Source: Nocardia asteroides (GTDB lineage: Bacteria > Actinomycetota > Actinomycetes > Mycobacteriales > Mycobacteriaceae). Taken from it: DNA of 64,000 nucleotides. Below are positions 34,101 through 41,499 of this stretch, piece after piece; the stretch's first letter is position 1; each line of letters opens with the position of its first letter. The position numbers and the translations under genes are program-made. The notes under the pieces were generated by a model that was given only the letters and a program-made list of their open reading frames with translations, was not told where the DNA came from and ran no database searches. Location of the stretch: contig NZ_CP089214.1 in the NCBI RefSeq assembly GCF_021183625.1, positions 4,030,001-4,094,000 on the forward strand. The letters run 5' to 3'.

Positions 34101-36576
34101 GCTGCGTGCCGGGCTCTACTCCACCGTGCACAAGGAGCAGTTCTTCCGGGCCGGGAGCGACCCGGTGCACGACGAGGACTACTGGGTGAAGAATATGCGG
34201 CACAGCGTGTACTTCACCAACGCCGTCAAGCTCGCCGTCGACGCCGGGCACAGCACCTTCCTCGAGCTGGCGCCGAACTCGGTCGCGCTCATGCAGGTGC
34301 TCGGCACCACCTTCGCGGCCGGGCTGCACGACGCCCAGCTGATCCCGACGCTCAAGCGCAAGGAAGACGAGTCGGCGGGCGTGCTCGGCGCCTTCGCCCA
34401 GCTCTACGTGCACGGGCACCGGGTCAACCTCGCGACGCTGCTGCCCGCGGGCGGCTTCGGCGACATCCCGCGCACCTCGTTCCTGCGCAAGCAGTACTGG
34501 CCGAAGGCCGCCATCCGGGTCTCCGGCTCGGCCGGGATGCCCGGCGCGCACGTCGCGCTGCCGGACGGCAGGCACGTCTGGGAGGTGCCCGCGGGCGCCG
34601 TCACCGACGCCGCCGCGCTGGTCACCGCCGCGGCCGCGCAGGTGCTCGCCGATCCGGCGCTCGGCGCCGCGCAGGCGCACGGCGCGCTGCCCGGCTCGGG
34701 GTCGCTGACCACCACGCTCACCCCGCACCCCGGCGGCGCCTCGGTGCAGGTACACGCGAAGGAGGGCAGCGGGTTCCGGCTGGTGCTGGACGCCGTCGTC
34801 ACCTCCGGGCTGCCGCTGCCCGCGAACACGCTCGCGCCCGCGCCCGCCGCCGCGCCCGATCTCGAGGTGGTCGAGAGCTTCGGCGACCGCTGGGACCCGA
34901 GCGGGGCGCAACCGCTGGAGGACCGGCTCGCCACCATCGTGGCGGAGTCCATGGGGTACGCGGTCGAGGACCTGCCCATGGAGATCCCGCTCATGGAGCT
35001 CGGGCTCGACTCGCTCATGGCGATGCGGATCAAGAACCGGGTGGAGTACGAGTTCGACATCCCGCAGCTGCAGCTGGCCGCGGTGCGCGACGCCAGCCTG
35101 CACGAGGTCGGCAAGGTGCTGCACTACGCCATCGAGCACCGCGAGGAGGTGCAGGCGATCGCCGACCGGCAGGCCGCAGGCGAGGGTGAGCTCGAGGTCG
35201 GCGGCGATTTCGTCGCCGCCGCGCGGGCCGCGCTGGAGGCGGGGGAGGATCCGCTCGCCGCGGTGCCCCCGCCCGCGCAGACCGCGCCGACCGAGATGCC
35301 GCCGGTGACGGCCTCCGCCGCGGACACGGCCGCACGCGCGGCCGACGCCGCGGACGCCGCGGAGCAGGCGGGCTCCACCCCGGCGGCTGCCGCCGCCGAA
35401 GCCGCACCGAGTCCGGCTGCCGAGCCGAAGCAGGCCGCCGCGCCTGCCCCGGCGCAGGCGAACAAGCCCGCCGACCCGGGCTCCGACGAGGAAGGCGTGC
35501 CTCCGCGCGACGCCGCCGAGCGGCTCACCTACGCCACCTGGGCCCTGGTCACCGGCAAGTCCCCCGGCGGCATCTTCGACACCCTGCCGATTCTCGACGA
35601 GGACACCGCCGAGAAGCTGGCCACCCGGCTCACCGAGCGGGTCAAGGCCGAGGTCACGGTGGACGACGTACTCGACTGCGAGAGCATCGAGCAGCTCGCC
35701 GATGTGGTGCGGAACCTGCAGGACACCGGCGCCGACGTGGACGGCTTCATCCGTCCGCTGCGCACCAGGACCGAGGGCTCGGCCGCGGTGCCGGTCTTCG
35801 TCTTCCACCCCTCCGGCGGCAACACCCTGGTCTACGAGCCGCTGCTCAGGCGGCTGCCCGCGGAGACGCCGATGTACGGCTTCGAGCGGGTCGAGGGCAA
35901 CATCGAGGAGCGGGCCCGGCAGTACCTGCCCGAGCTGCGCAAGATCCAGGGCAACGGCCCCTACGTGCTGTACGGCTGGTCCCTCGGCGCGGTCTTCGCG
36001 CTGCAGGTGGCCAGGTTGCTGCGCGACGAGGGCGCCGACGTCCGGCTGGTCGGGCTGATCGACCTGGCCATCCCGGCCGAGCCGGAGGACAACAGCCCGG
36101 ACGAGCGGGTGCGCCGCATCCAGCGCTACCAGGAGTTCGCCCGCAAGACCTACGGCGTCGACGGCGACCTGCCGGAGGAGCAGCTGCGCGAGCTGGCCAG
36201 TGCCTCGGACGACGAGCAGTACACGATCGTCAGCCAGCTCATCAAGCTGAGCGGCGCCAAGATCCCCGGCGGCGTGCTCGAGCACCAGCGCACCTCCTGG
36301 GTCGAGGGCAGGCACCTGGCGGGCATGCAGCCGATCCGGTACGACGGCGACGTCGTGCTCTACCTCGCCGACCGCTACCACGACGGCATGATCGAGCTGG
36401 AGCCGCGCTACGCCGAGCGCAAGCCGAACGGCGGCTGGGGCGAGTACCTCTCCAGCCTCGACGTCATCGAGATCCCCGGCGATCACCTGCAGATCATCGA
36501 CGAGCCGCGGGTCGGCCGGATCGGCGCCGACCTCAGCGCCCGGCTCGACGTCATCGAGAAGTCGAAAGGGGACTAG
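31156..36576 (+). CDS. pks13: Polyketide synthase Pks13, mycolate condensase
   Basis: Condenses the meromycolyl chain with a carboxylated fatty acyl unit and transfers the product to trehalose. 1806 residues with the order ACP-KS-AT-ACP-TE. Visible active sites: N-terminal ACP Ser57 (FGLASRDAL), KS Cys300 (DTACSS), His435 (EAHGTGT) and His475 (TNFGHLES), AT Ser852 (GHSMGE), C-terminal ACP Ser1286 (LGLDSLMAM), TE Ser1609 (GWSLGA). Two long Ala/Pro/Gly-rich linkers (about 555-660 between KS and AT, and 1360-1450 before the TE) make it longer than the roughly 1730-residue mycobacterial enzyme. ATG 31156 follows GAGG; TAGCTT (31141-31146) is a possible promoter -10. It overlaps accD4 by 1 nt. Confidence 0.97.
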   Translation: MADNEGNTDPQAGNAERPDISVTELREWLRNWVAEATGQPVEQITVDRPMEEFGLASRDALALGGDIEELTGVLLTATVVYQHPTIASLAERIVNGEQEAPAETTDDAFYTSYRPGAAHDVAIVGLATRLPGAGDTPESTWDFIINRGDAIRELPDGRWSEFLGEPEVAQAVAESNSLGGYLDQEVVKGFDAEFFAMSPIEVERVDPQQRLMMELTWEALEHARIPASDLRGTPVGVFVGSSSNDFQLIAALGLGGERDPNVPASADAYAIMGSVSSIIANRVSYFFDFTGPSVAIDTACSSTLVAVHQAVRALRDGDADLALAGGVNMILAPFANLGFDRNGAVAKDGHIKAFSSDADGMVRSEGGGLVVLKRLADAERDGDRILAVVKGTATNNDGRSNGLLAPNPDAQAEVLRRAYRDAGIVPSSVDYIEAHGTGTLLGDPIEADALGRVVGRGRDDDKPALLGSAKTNFGHLESGAGAASLAKVLMAFQNDVLPPNIGYAGPNPYIPFEQAHLKVVDEPTPFPRYSGVATVGVSGFGFGGTNAHVVLQEYTSPEGVPAAGAATQAQAADSGAVAARPLVAVGAADAADDLTADATGNAADDDAAVPSGADAPVPSGNGAAAPGGDDAPEPSGFDAAVAAATGDDVIAAATEILVESAEPAEWTGERDEPLPVILPVSAYLPSRRRRAATELADWLETEAGQATPLADVARALAKRSHWRSRGVVLAKTHEEAVAGLRQLAANKPGPGVFSADAPAAQGPVWVFSGFGAQHRKMGKQLYAENAIFRRTVDEVDELVQDEAGYSIREMLLDDGQDYDVGTSQVGIFTIQIGLAALLRAHGAEPAAVVGHSMGEVAGAYIAGGLALEDAVRVICARSRLMGEGEAMITDDDVRNMALVELSAADVADLLRDYPDVEVAVYAAPTNTVVGGPQAQVAAIVAKVEEAGKFARVLPTRGAGHTSQMDPLLGELAAELAGLEPTALRAGLYSTVHKEQFFRAGSDPVHDEDYWVKNMRHSVYFTNAVKLAVDAGHSTFLELAPNSVALMQVLGTTFAAGLHDAQLIPTLKRKEDESAGVLGAFAQLYVHGHRVNLATLLPAGGFGDIPRTSFLRKQYWPKAAIRVSGSAGMPGAHVALPDGRHVWEVPAGAVTDAAALVTAAAAQVLADPALGAAQAHGALPGSGSLTTTLTPHPGGASVQVHAKEGSGFRLVLDAVVTSGLPLPANTLAPAPAAAPDLEVVESFGDRWDPSGAQPLEDRLATIVAESMGYAVEDLPMEIPLMELGLDSLMAMRIKNRVEYEFDIPQLQLAAVRDASLHEVGKVLHYAIEHREEVQAIADRQAAGEGELEVGGDFVAAARAALEAGEDPLAAVPPPAQTAPTEMPPVTASAADTAARAADAADAAEQAGSTPAAAAAEAAPSPAAEPKQAAAPAPAQANKPADPGSDEEGVPPRDAAERLTYATWALVTGKSPGGIFDTLPILDEDTAEKLATRLTERVKAEVTVDDVLDCESIEQLADVVRNLQDTGADVDGFIRPLRTRTEGSAAVPVFVFHPSGGNTLVYEPLLRRLPAETPMYGFERVEGNIEERARQYLPELRKIQGNGPYVLYGWSLGAVFALQVARLLRDEGADVRLVGLIDLAIPAEPEDNSPDERVRRIQRYQEFARKTYGVDGDLPEEQLRELASASDDEQYTIVSQLIKLSGAKIPGGVLEHQRTSWVEGRHLAGMQPIRYDGDVVLYLADRYHDGMIELEPRYAERKPNGGWGEYLSSLDVIEIPGDHLQIIDEPRVGRIGADLSARLDVIEKSKGD

Positions 36577-38120
36577 TGACCACTACCGCCGAGAAACTCG
36601 CCGACCTGCGCAAGCGATTGGAGCTGGCGCAGGAGCCGGCGGGTGAAGCGGGGGTGGCCAAGCGCGCGAAGAAGGGGATTCCGAGCGCGCGGGATCGAAT
36701 CGGCATGCTGGTCGATCCGGGCACCTTCGTGGAAATCGGCGCGCTGGTGCGCAAGCCGGGCGATCCGGACGCGCTCTACGGCGACGGCGTCGTCACCGGG
36801 CACGGCCTGGTCGACGGCAGGCCGGTGGCGGTGTTCTCGCACGACCAGACGGTGTACGGCGGGTCGGTCGGGGAGATGTTCGGCCGCAAGGTCACCCACC
36901 TCATGGAGTACGCCGCCAAGGTCGGCTGCCCGGTGGTCGGCATCAACGACTCCGGCGGGGCCAGGGTGCAGGAGGCGGTGACCTCGCTGGCCTGGTACGC
37001 CGAGCTCGGCCGCAGGCAGGAGCCGCTCTCCGGGCTGGTGCCGCAGGTCTCCATGATTCTCGGCAAGTGCGCGGGCGGCGCGGTGTACGCGCCGATCAAC
37101 ACCGACGTCGTGGTCGCCACCGAGGAGGCGTACATGTTCGTCACCGGGCCGAAGGTGATCCGCGAGGTCACCGGCGAGGATGTCAGCCTGGAGGAGCTCG
37201 GCGGCGCGCACAGCCAGGCCGAGTACGGCAATATCCACCACGTCGCCGAGGACGAGCCGGCCGCCTTCGAGTGGGTGCGCCGCTACCTCGGCTTCCTGCC
37301 GACCAGCTGCACCGAGCGGCCGCCGGTGGTGAACCCGGGGCTGGAGCCGGAGGTCACCGCCGGTGACCGCGAGCTGGACGCGATCATGCCCGATTCCGAC
37401 AACGCCGGCTACGACATGTACGACATCCTGCTGCGCATCTTCGACGACGGCGACTTCCACGAGTTCGGCGCCTCGGCCGGGCGCAACGTCATCACCGGCT
37501 TCGCCAGGGTGGACGGCCGCAGCGTCGGCGTGGTGGCGAACCAGCCGATGGTCTACGCGGGCGCGCTTGACGCCCGCGCCTCGGACAAGGCCGCGCACTT
37601 CGTCCGGATCTGCGACGCCTACGGCCTGCCGCTGGTCTTCGTCGTCGACACCCCCGGCTTCCTGCCCGGCGTCGAGCAGGAGAAGATCGGCGTGATCAAG
37701 CGCGGTGGCCGCTTCCTCTTCTCCTTCGTCGAGGCCAGCGTGCCCAAGGTGACCGTGGTGATCCGCAAGGCGTACGGCGGCGGCTACGCCGTGATGGGCT
37801 GCAAGCAGCTCGGCGCCGACGTCAACCTGGCCTGGCCGACCGCGCGGATCGCCGTCATGGGCGCCGAGAGCGCCGTCAGCCTGATCGGCGGCAAGCAGAT
37901 CGCCGCGGCTCCCGAGGAGCAGCGCGCCGCGATCCGGCAGCAGATGATCGACTTCTACAACGCCACCATGGCGACGCCGTGGGTGGCGGCCGAGCGCGGC
38001 TACGTCGACGCCGTGATCGAGCCGTCGGCGACCCGGCTGGAGCTGCGCAAGGCGCTGAAACTGCTGGCGGACAAGAAGGTCGCGCCCAGCCCGCGCAAGC
38101 ACCACCTGCTCCCGCTCTGA
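36576..38120 (+). CDS. accD4: Acyl-CoA carboxylase beta subunit AccD4
   Basis: Carboxyltransferase subunit that, with a biotinylated alpha subunit encoded elsewhere (AccA3 type), carboxylates the long acyl-CoA used by Pks13 as the alpha-branch. 514 residues: N-terminal crotonase-like half with IPSARDRIGMLVDPGTF, GDGVVTGHGLVDGRPVAVF and INDSGGARVQE (oxyanion loops), C-terminal half with FVVDTPGFLPGVEQE and GGGYAVMGCKQLGAD. GTG 36576 shares its G with the TAG stop of pks13, so expression is coupled. A long hairpin follows. Confidence 0.95.
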   Translation: MTTTAEKLADLRKRLELAQEPAGEAGVAKRAKKGIPSARDRIGMLVDPGTFVEIGALVRKPGDPDALYGDGVVTGHGLVDGRPVAVFSHDQTVYGGSVGEMFGRKVTHLMEYAAKVGCPVVGINDSGGARVQEAVTSLAWYAELGRRQEPLSGLVPQVSMILGKCAGGAVYAPINTDVVVATEEAYMFVTGPKVIREVTGEDVSLEELGGAHSQAEYGNIHHVAEDEPAAFEWVRRYLGFLPTSCTERPPVVNPGLEPEVTAGDRELDAIMPDSDNAGYDMYDILLRIFDDGDFHEFGASAGRNVITGFARVDGRSVGVVANQPMVYAGALDARASDKAAHFVRICDAYGLPLVFVVDTPGFLPGVEQEKIGVIKRGGRFLFSFVEASVPKVTVVIRKAYGGGYAVMGCKQLGADVNLAWPTARIAVMGAESAVSLIGGKQIAAAPEEQRAAIRQQMIDFYNATMATPWVAAERGYVDAVIEPSATRLELRKALKLLADKKVAPSPRKHHLLPL

Positions 38121-38124
38121 CACG

Positions 38125-38159
38125 ATCGGCCCGCCACCGGGATTCCGGGGCGGGCCGAT
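38125..38159. terminator. Hairpin between convergent accD4 and cyclophilin genes
   Basis: 11-bp stem ATCGGCCCGCC (38125-38135) with GGCGGGCCGAT (38149-38159) and an inner CCGG/CCGG pair. It lies 4 nt after accD4 and 13 nt before the cyclophilin stop, so it could serve both strands. Confidence 0.65.
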
Positions 38160-38172
38160 TCGGGTAGCTCGA

Positions 38173-38670
38173 TCAGACGAGGGTGGCCTTCTGGATGACC
38201 ACGTCCGTCTTCGGCACGTCCTGGTGCGGGCCCGCGCTGCCGGTGGCGACGCCCGCGATCGCGTCTACCACCTCGGTGCCCTCGACGACCTTGCCGAACA
38301 CCGCGTAGCCCCAGCCCTGGCCCGCGGGCGCGGAGTGGTTCAGGAAGTCGTTGTCCGACACGTTCACGAAGAACTGCGCGGTGGCCGAGTGCGGATCGTT
38401 GGTGCGCGCCATGGCGACGGTGTACTTGAGGTTCTTCAGCCCGTTGCCCGCCTCGTTCTGGATCGGGGCCTGGGTCGGCTTCTGCTGCAGACCCGGCTCG
38501 AACCCGCCGCCCTGGATCATGAAGCCCGGGATGACGCGGTGGAAAATGGTGCCGTCGTAGTGCCCGGCCTTCACGTACTCGACGAAGTTGCGCGCACTCT
38601 CCGGCGCCTTGGCCTCGTCCAGCTCCAGCACGATGGGCCCGTGGTTGGTCTCGAGATTCACCTTGGTCAT
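38173..38670 (-). CDS. ppiB: Cytoplasmic cyclophilin-type peptidyl-prolyl isomerase
   Basis: 165-residue single-domain cyclophilin catalysing proline cis-trans isomerisation. It carries FHRVIPGFMIQGGGF (catalytic Arg), MARTNDPHSATAQFFVNV and GWGYAVFGKVVEGTEVVDAI; length and sequence resemble E. coli PpiB closely, including the HQDVP ending. No signal peptide. ATG 38670 has GGGGGT just upstream. It is unrelated in function to the mycolate operon it faces. Confidence 0.93.
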   Translation of the reverse strand: MTKVNLETNHGPIVLELDEAKAPESARNFVEYVKAGHYDGTIFHRVIPGFMIQGGGFEPGLQQKPTQAPIQNEAGNGLKNLKYTVAMARTNDPHSATAQFFVNVSDNDFLNHSAPAGQGWGYAVFGKVVEGTEVVDAIAGVATGSAGPHQDVPKTDVVIQKATLV

Positions 38671-38728
38671 ACCCCCAGCTTTCCATCTCCGCGCCCCCGC
38701 ACGTGTATCAGGGGCCGTCATCTTTCCG

Positions 38729-38747
38729 GTGTCGCGCGGTAGCATCG
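38729..38747 (+). promoter_or_regulatory. Toxin-operon promoter element, copy 1
   Basis: GTGTCGCGCGGTAGCATCG, differing at one base from the copy at 40640-40658. It contains TAGCAT (38740-38745) as -10 candidate, leaving a leader of roughly 110 nt before ATG 38864. Confidence 0.55.
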
Positions 38748-38863
38748 GCGGCTGGGGGACGACGGCGCTTCTTGCCGACCGGGTCTGTTGCATCCGGACG
38801 GTGCTGAACGGCCGAGAGTTACTCGGTCGATGCGGCAGCGGCGGGCGCTGAGACGAGGGGGGA

Positions 38864-40162
38864 ATGGACGGCGAGCCGGAAGTCTTCTACGAATGCAGTA
38901 ACCGATGCCTTCGTACCGCCCAGCTGCTGGCAGGGCACTTCGAGAATCTGACAGCCATCGTGGCCGCATCGACGCGTGCCGCCGGCTCCGACCGGGTGGG
39001 ACGGGAGTGGGGCGGGAGGCACGATGCCGCTGCTGACGAGCTCTTCGCTTTTGTCTACCGGTCGGTGATTCCCGCGCTCGACCACTACGCGGCGCTCCTC
39101 GTTGTCGTCGGCTACAACCAGGCGTTCGCCGACTATCAGGCGGTTCATCCGCCCAAACCGGCGGCGCCGGTGCGACCGGAGTTGCCTGCCGAGCGAGGCC
39201 TGACCCCGCCCGGCTCGATGAACACCGGCATCGGCGACGGTTACGGCGTCATCGACAACGGCGTCGGCTTCGCAGATCTGGTGGGCCCGCTGGTGAGCGA
39301 CGCCGATAAGGAAGAACTGGAGACGCTCTGCAGAGCGTGGCGAGATACGGGCGACGTCGTCTTCACCGACGACCTCTTCACGGCATCGTCCCTGGTACGC
39401 GAGGTGGATTCCGACGATGCTCGCGCCGCCGGCGACGACATCGACGACCTCGTAGCGGTGATCCGGAGCTGTAGTCGTCGCGTCGCCCAGCTCGCGGAAT
39501 TCTGCGCGGAGCATTCGAAGGACGTCGTCGCGTACCGCGAGGGTCGGCTGCCCCGCTTGATCCTGGCGAATGCCGCTGCGCTCGGCGGGGTCGAACTGTT
39601 CACACATCGGACGATGTTGGAAGTACGATTCCGCCCTGGAATCTCAGCTGCCGCGGCAACCGCCTTCTCGAATCTCGCGGTCGACGACGTTCACGCATGG
39701 GGAGCGGAACGCCGTATCGCGATCGAGCGCTTCTCGGCCGAGGATCTCGGCGAATCGGGACGGATCACGGACGACATCAACTCTCGCCCGGTCGCGGAAC
39801 TGGCGGAGAGCGATTCGGGTAGTTCCGCCGGGTCGGCAGACGAGGAGGGCGCCAAGGGCCCGCCGATGCATATCGACAAGCGACAGTTCGGTAAGAAGAT
39901 CGGCAAACATGCCGAGGATTTCGGGCTCGACCCGCGAGATCCCACGGTCCGGGTCTGGCTACGCCAGCACTTCGAAGAGGTCAGGAGCACGCCCGATGAG
40001 GTGCGCAGCGGCCCGTACTACCCGGATTCCGGAGGCGGCGGTGACTACTGGTTCTACCGTAAGGGGAACGACTTGCTGATAACCAAGGGCGACGGCGAAT
40101 TCGTCACGTGCTACCCCATGACGGGCCCGAACTCGTGGTTCGAATCCGCGGTTCCCCAATGA
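38864..40162 (+). CDS. WXG-like polymorphic toxin, putative type VII secretion effector
   Basis: 432-residue protein without signal peptide. Residues 1-95 resemble a WXG100-type helical hairpin with WGG in VGREWGGRHDAAADEL. Residues 130-300 are mostly helical, then an acidic Ser/Gly linker (about 310-333). The C-terminal 98 residues look like a separate toxin domain: RQFGKKIGKHAEDFGLDP (Lys348, His349), PDEVRSGPYY (Arg381) and YWFYRKGNDLLITKGDGEFVTCYP. That pattern suggests a BECR-fold nuclease (barnase/EndoU/colicin/RelE-like), which I infer from motif spacing only. The stop overlaps the next start (ATGA), as for toxin-immunity pairs. Strong GAGGGGGGA ribosome site. Overall layout recalls mycobacterial CpnT. 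Confidence 0.7.
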   Translation: MDGEPEVFYECSNRCLRTAQLLAGHFENLTAIVAASTRAAGSDRVGREWGGRHDAAADELFAFVYRSVIPALDHYAALLVVVGYNQAFADYQAVHPPKPAAPVRPELPAERGLTPPGSMNTGIGDGYGVIDNGVGFADLVGPLVSDADKEELETLCRAWRDTGDVVFTDDLFTASSLVREVDSDDARAAGDDIDDLVAVIRSCSRRVAQLAEFCAEHSKDVVAYREGRLPRLILANAAALGGVELFTHRTMLEVRFRPGISAAAATAFSNLAVDDVHAWGAERRIAIERFSAEDLGESGRITDDINSRPVAELAESDSGSSAGSADEEGAKGPPMHIDKRQFGKKIGKHAEDFGLDPRDPTVRVWLRQHFEEVRSTPDEVRSGPYYPDSGGGGDYWFYRKGNDLLITKGDGEFVTCYPMTGPNSWFESAVPQ

Positions 40163-40608
40163 GTACCGGTGCGGGCGTGCTCGGTCCGCTTCTGGTCGGC
40201 AAGGTTGTCACCGCGTTGCGGCGTATCCACTACGTCTTCGAGGGGGCCGTCGATGAGCAGGAAGGCGCGATCGAGTTCACCTTGGCGGATGGTGACGTGT
40301 TCTTGTTCGACTCCGGCAGCGACGGCTCGGAACTTCGAGTGAAGCGCGAGCGCTGGGTCGATCCGTTCGAGAGCCCGTTGTCGCCCGAGAATGTCGAGTA
40401 TGTGGCGGAATACGGGAAGTACACCGCTTTCGACGTCAGTTCGTCGGCCCCCTATGCGCGGATGATCGGGGCTCCGATCGAAAGAGCGGAGGAGGTGCTT
40501 CTGCCCGACGGCCGGGTCGCCGGGATGGTTCTGACGATCGGCGGATCGGTCGTGCGCTTCGAAACCCTCGCCGACGAGATGCGGGTGGAGATCGCGTCCG
40601 CTCCGTGA
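40159..40608 (+). CDS. Putative immunity protein for the adjacent toxin
   Basis: 149-residue acidic, soluble protein with no recognised family. It is predominantly predicted beta strand (for example GAIEFTLADGDVFLFDSG, VAGMVLTIGGSVVRFETL). The start ATG 40159 overlaps the toxin stop, coupling their translation. Position immediately after a modular toxin and the acidic composition are typical of immunity proteins. The assignment rests on context, not homology. Confidence 0.6.
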   Translation: MSTGAGVLGPLLVGKVVTALRRIHYVFEGAVDEQEGAIEFTLADGDVFLFDSGSDGSELRVKRERWVDPFESPLSPENVEYVAEYGKYTAFDVSSSAPYARMIGAPIERAEEVLLPDGRVAGMVLTIGGSVVRFETLADEMRVEIASAP

Positions 40609-40639
40609 GGTATCTCGTCTCGAGGCCGGCCTCTCCGGA

Positions 40640-40658
40640 GTGTCGCGCGGTAGTATCG
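40640..40658 (+). promoter_or_regulatory. WXG100-pair promoter element, copy 2
   Basis: GTGTCGCGCGGTAGTATCG matches copy 1 at 18 of 19 positions. TAGTAT (40651-40656) as -10 lies 30 nt before ATG 40687. Confidence 0.6.
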
Positions 40659-40686
40659 CCCCGGGACCGGCGAATTGGGGGGATCG

Positions 40687-41004
40687 ATGGCCGACCATGA
40701 CGGGTTCGCTGTGGTGCCGGAAGAGGTTGCCGCCGTCGGCCGCTTCGCCTACCGGATCGCGACCGAGCTCCGTGACGGTGCGAATTCGCTGGACCGCGAG
40801 GTATCTATGCTGATGAACTCCTGGCGGGGTGCGGCGGCTCAGTCCTACGAAGCCGGTTGGGGTGACATGCACGCCGGTGCGGTCCGGGTGTGGGAGGAAC
40901 TCCTGCAACTGGCCGAGAAGCTCGGCGTCACGGCCGAGAACTACCGGGCACAGGAAGACGAATCCGGGGCATGCATGAATCTGCTGAACCTGGATGTGCC
41001 GTGA
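40687..41004 (+). CDS. WXG100-family protein, first of pair
   Basis: 105-residue Esx-like protein. The WXG motif reads NSWRGAAAQSYEAGW in the turn between two predicted helices, the standard fold of type VII secretion substrates and chaperones. ATG 40687 is preceded by GGGGGGAT. Its stop overlaps the second WXG100 start by one base. Likely forms a heterodimer with it and may escort the large toxin, as EsxE/EsxF do for CpnT. Confidence 0.82.
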   Translation: MADHDGFAVVPEEVAAVGRFAYRIATELRDGANSLDREVSMLMNSWRGAAAQSYEAGWGDMHAGAVRVWEELLQLAEKLGVTAENYRAQEDESGACMNLLNLDVP

Positions 41005-41303
41005 TGGCCGGTGGATACTCGGTCGATCCGGAGCAACTCCGGAATCTCACAGCGAAGCTGCATGGCTACCAGGACTTCCTCTCCGGCCACCTCGCAGAAT
41101 TGGAGCAGCGGGTCCAAGGGCTCTCGGCCGGCTGGTCCGGCGTCGCCGCCGACGCGTACACGGAGGCGCACCACGATTGGGCCACGGCATTGGACGACAT
41201 TCGCGACGGCTTGAGCGCACTCGAACAGACGGCAGCTCGTGCGGCCGAAAGCTATACGACCGCGGTGGCCACAAATCTGAAGATGGTGGGGCGGAAACGC
41301 TGA
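41004..41303 (+). CDS. WXG100-family protein, second of pair
   Basis: 99-residue Esx-like helical hairpin with SAGWSGVAADAYTEAHHDW at the turn. It lacks a C-terminal YxxxD/E-type signal that I can identify clearly, although TATNLK and AESYTTAV lie near the end. ATG 41004 overlaps the preceding stop. No ESX core gene (EccC, EccD, MycP) lies in this window, so secretion would need an ESX system elsewhere. Confidence 0.8.
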   Translation: MAGGYSVDPEQLRNLTAKLHGYQDFLSGHLAELEQRVQGLSAGWSGVAADAYTEAHHDWATALDDIRDGLSALEQTAARAAESYTTAVATNLKMVGRKR

Positions 41304-41420
41304 GATGGAGGGTCGCCGCGGGCGTGAACCTCCGCGATTACGCCGCCGACATGGCGGAAGCCTCCCGCCACATACCTGCCCTGGCCCGCGAGTACCGGTG
41401 CTGATTCATCCCCAGCCCGC

Positions 41421-41453
41421 GCCCCCTGTGGACAACCCCGGCATTCAGGGGGC
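41421..41453 (+). terminator. Hairpin after the WXG100 pair
   Basis: 8-bp stem GCCCCCTG (41421-41428) with CAGGGGGC (41446-41453), 17-nt loop. The preceding 118 bp hold no convincing gene; a 26-codon ORF ending near 41404 is probably noise. Confidence 0.4.
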
Positions 41454-41484
41454 GAGCGCGCGCCCGCGCCGACACGCGGGCGGT

Positions 41485-41499
41485 TAGCATTGCCAACCG
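41485..41499 (+). promoter_or_regulatory. Leaderless promoter of the plus-strand emb gene
   Basis: TAGCAT (41485-41490) lies 8 nt before GTG 41499, with no ribosome site. GCCCGCG/CGCGGGC (41462-41481) forms an inverted repeat over the -35 region. The sequence GCGGTTAGCAT resembles the toxin-operon element. Confidence 0.55.

Noticed and set aside
30991..36486. 1831-codon open frame antisense to pks13
   Set aside because: Pure high-GC shadow; Arg/Gly/Asp-rich composition with no domain, opposite an unmistakable Pks13.
41305..41487. Short Pro/Arg-rich ORF after the WXG100 pair
   Set aside because: No ribosome site, no conservation visible, biased composition; probably intergenic.
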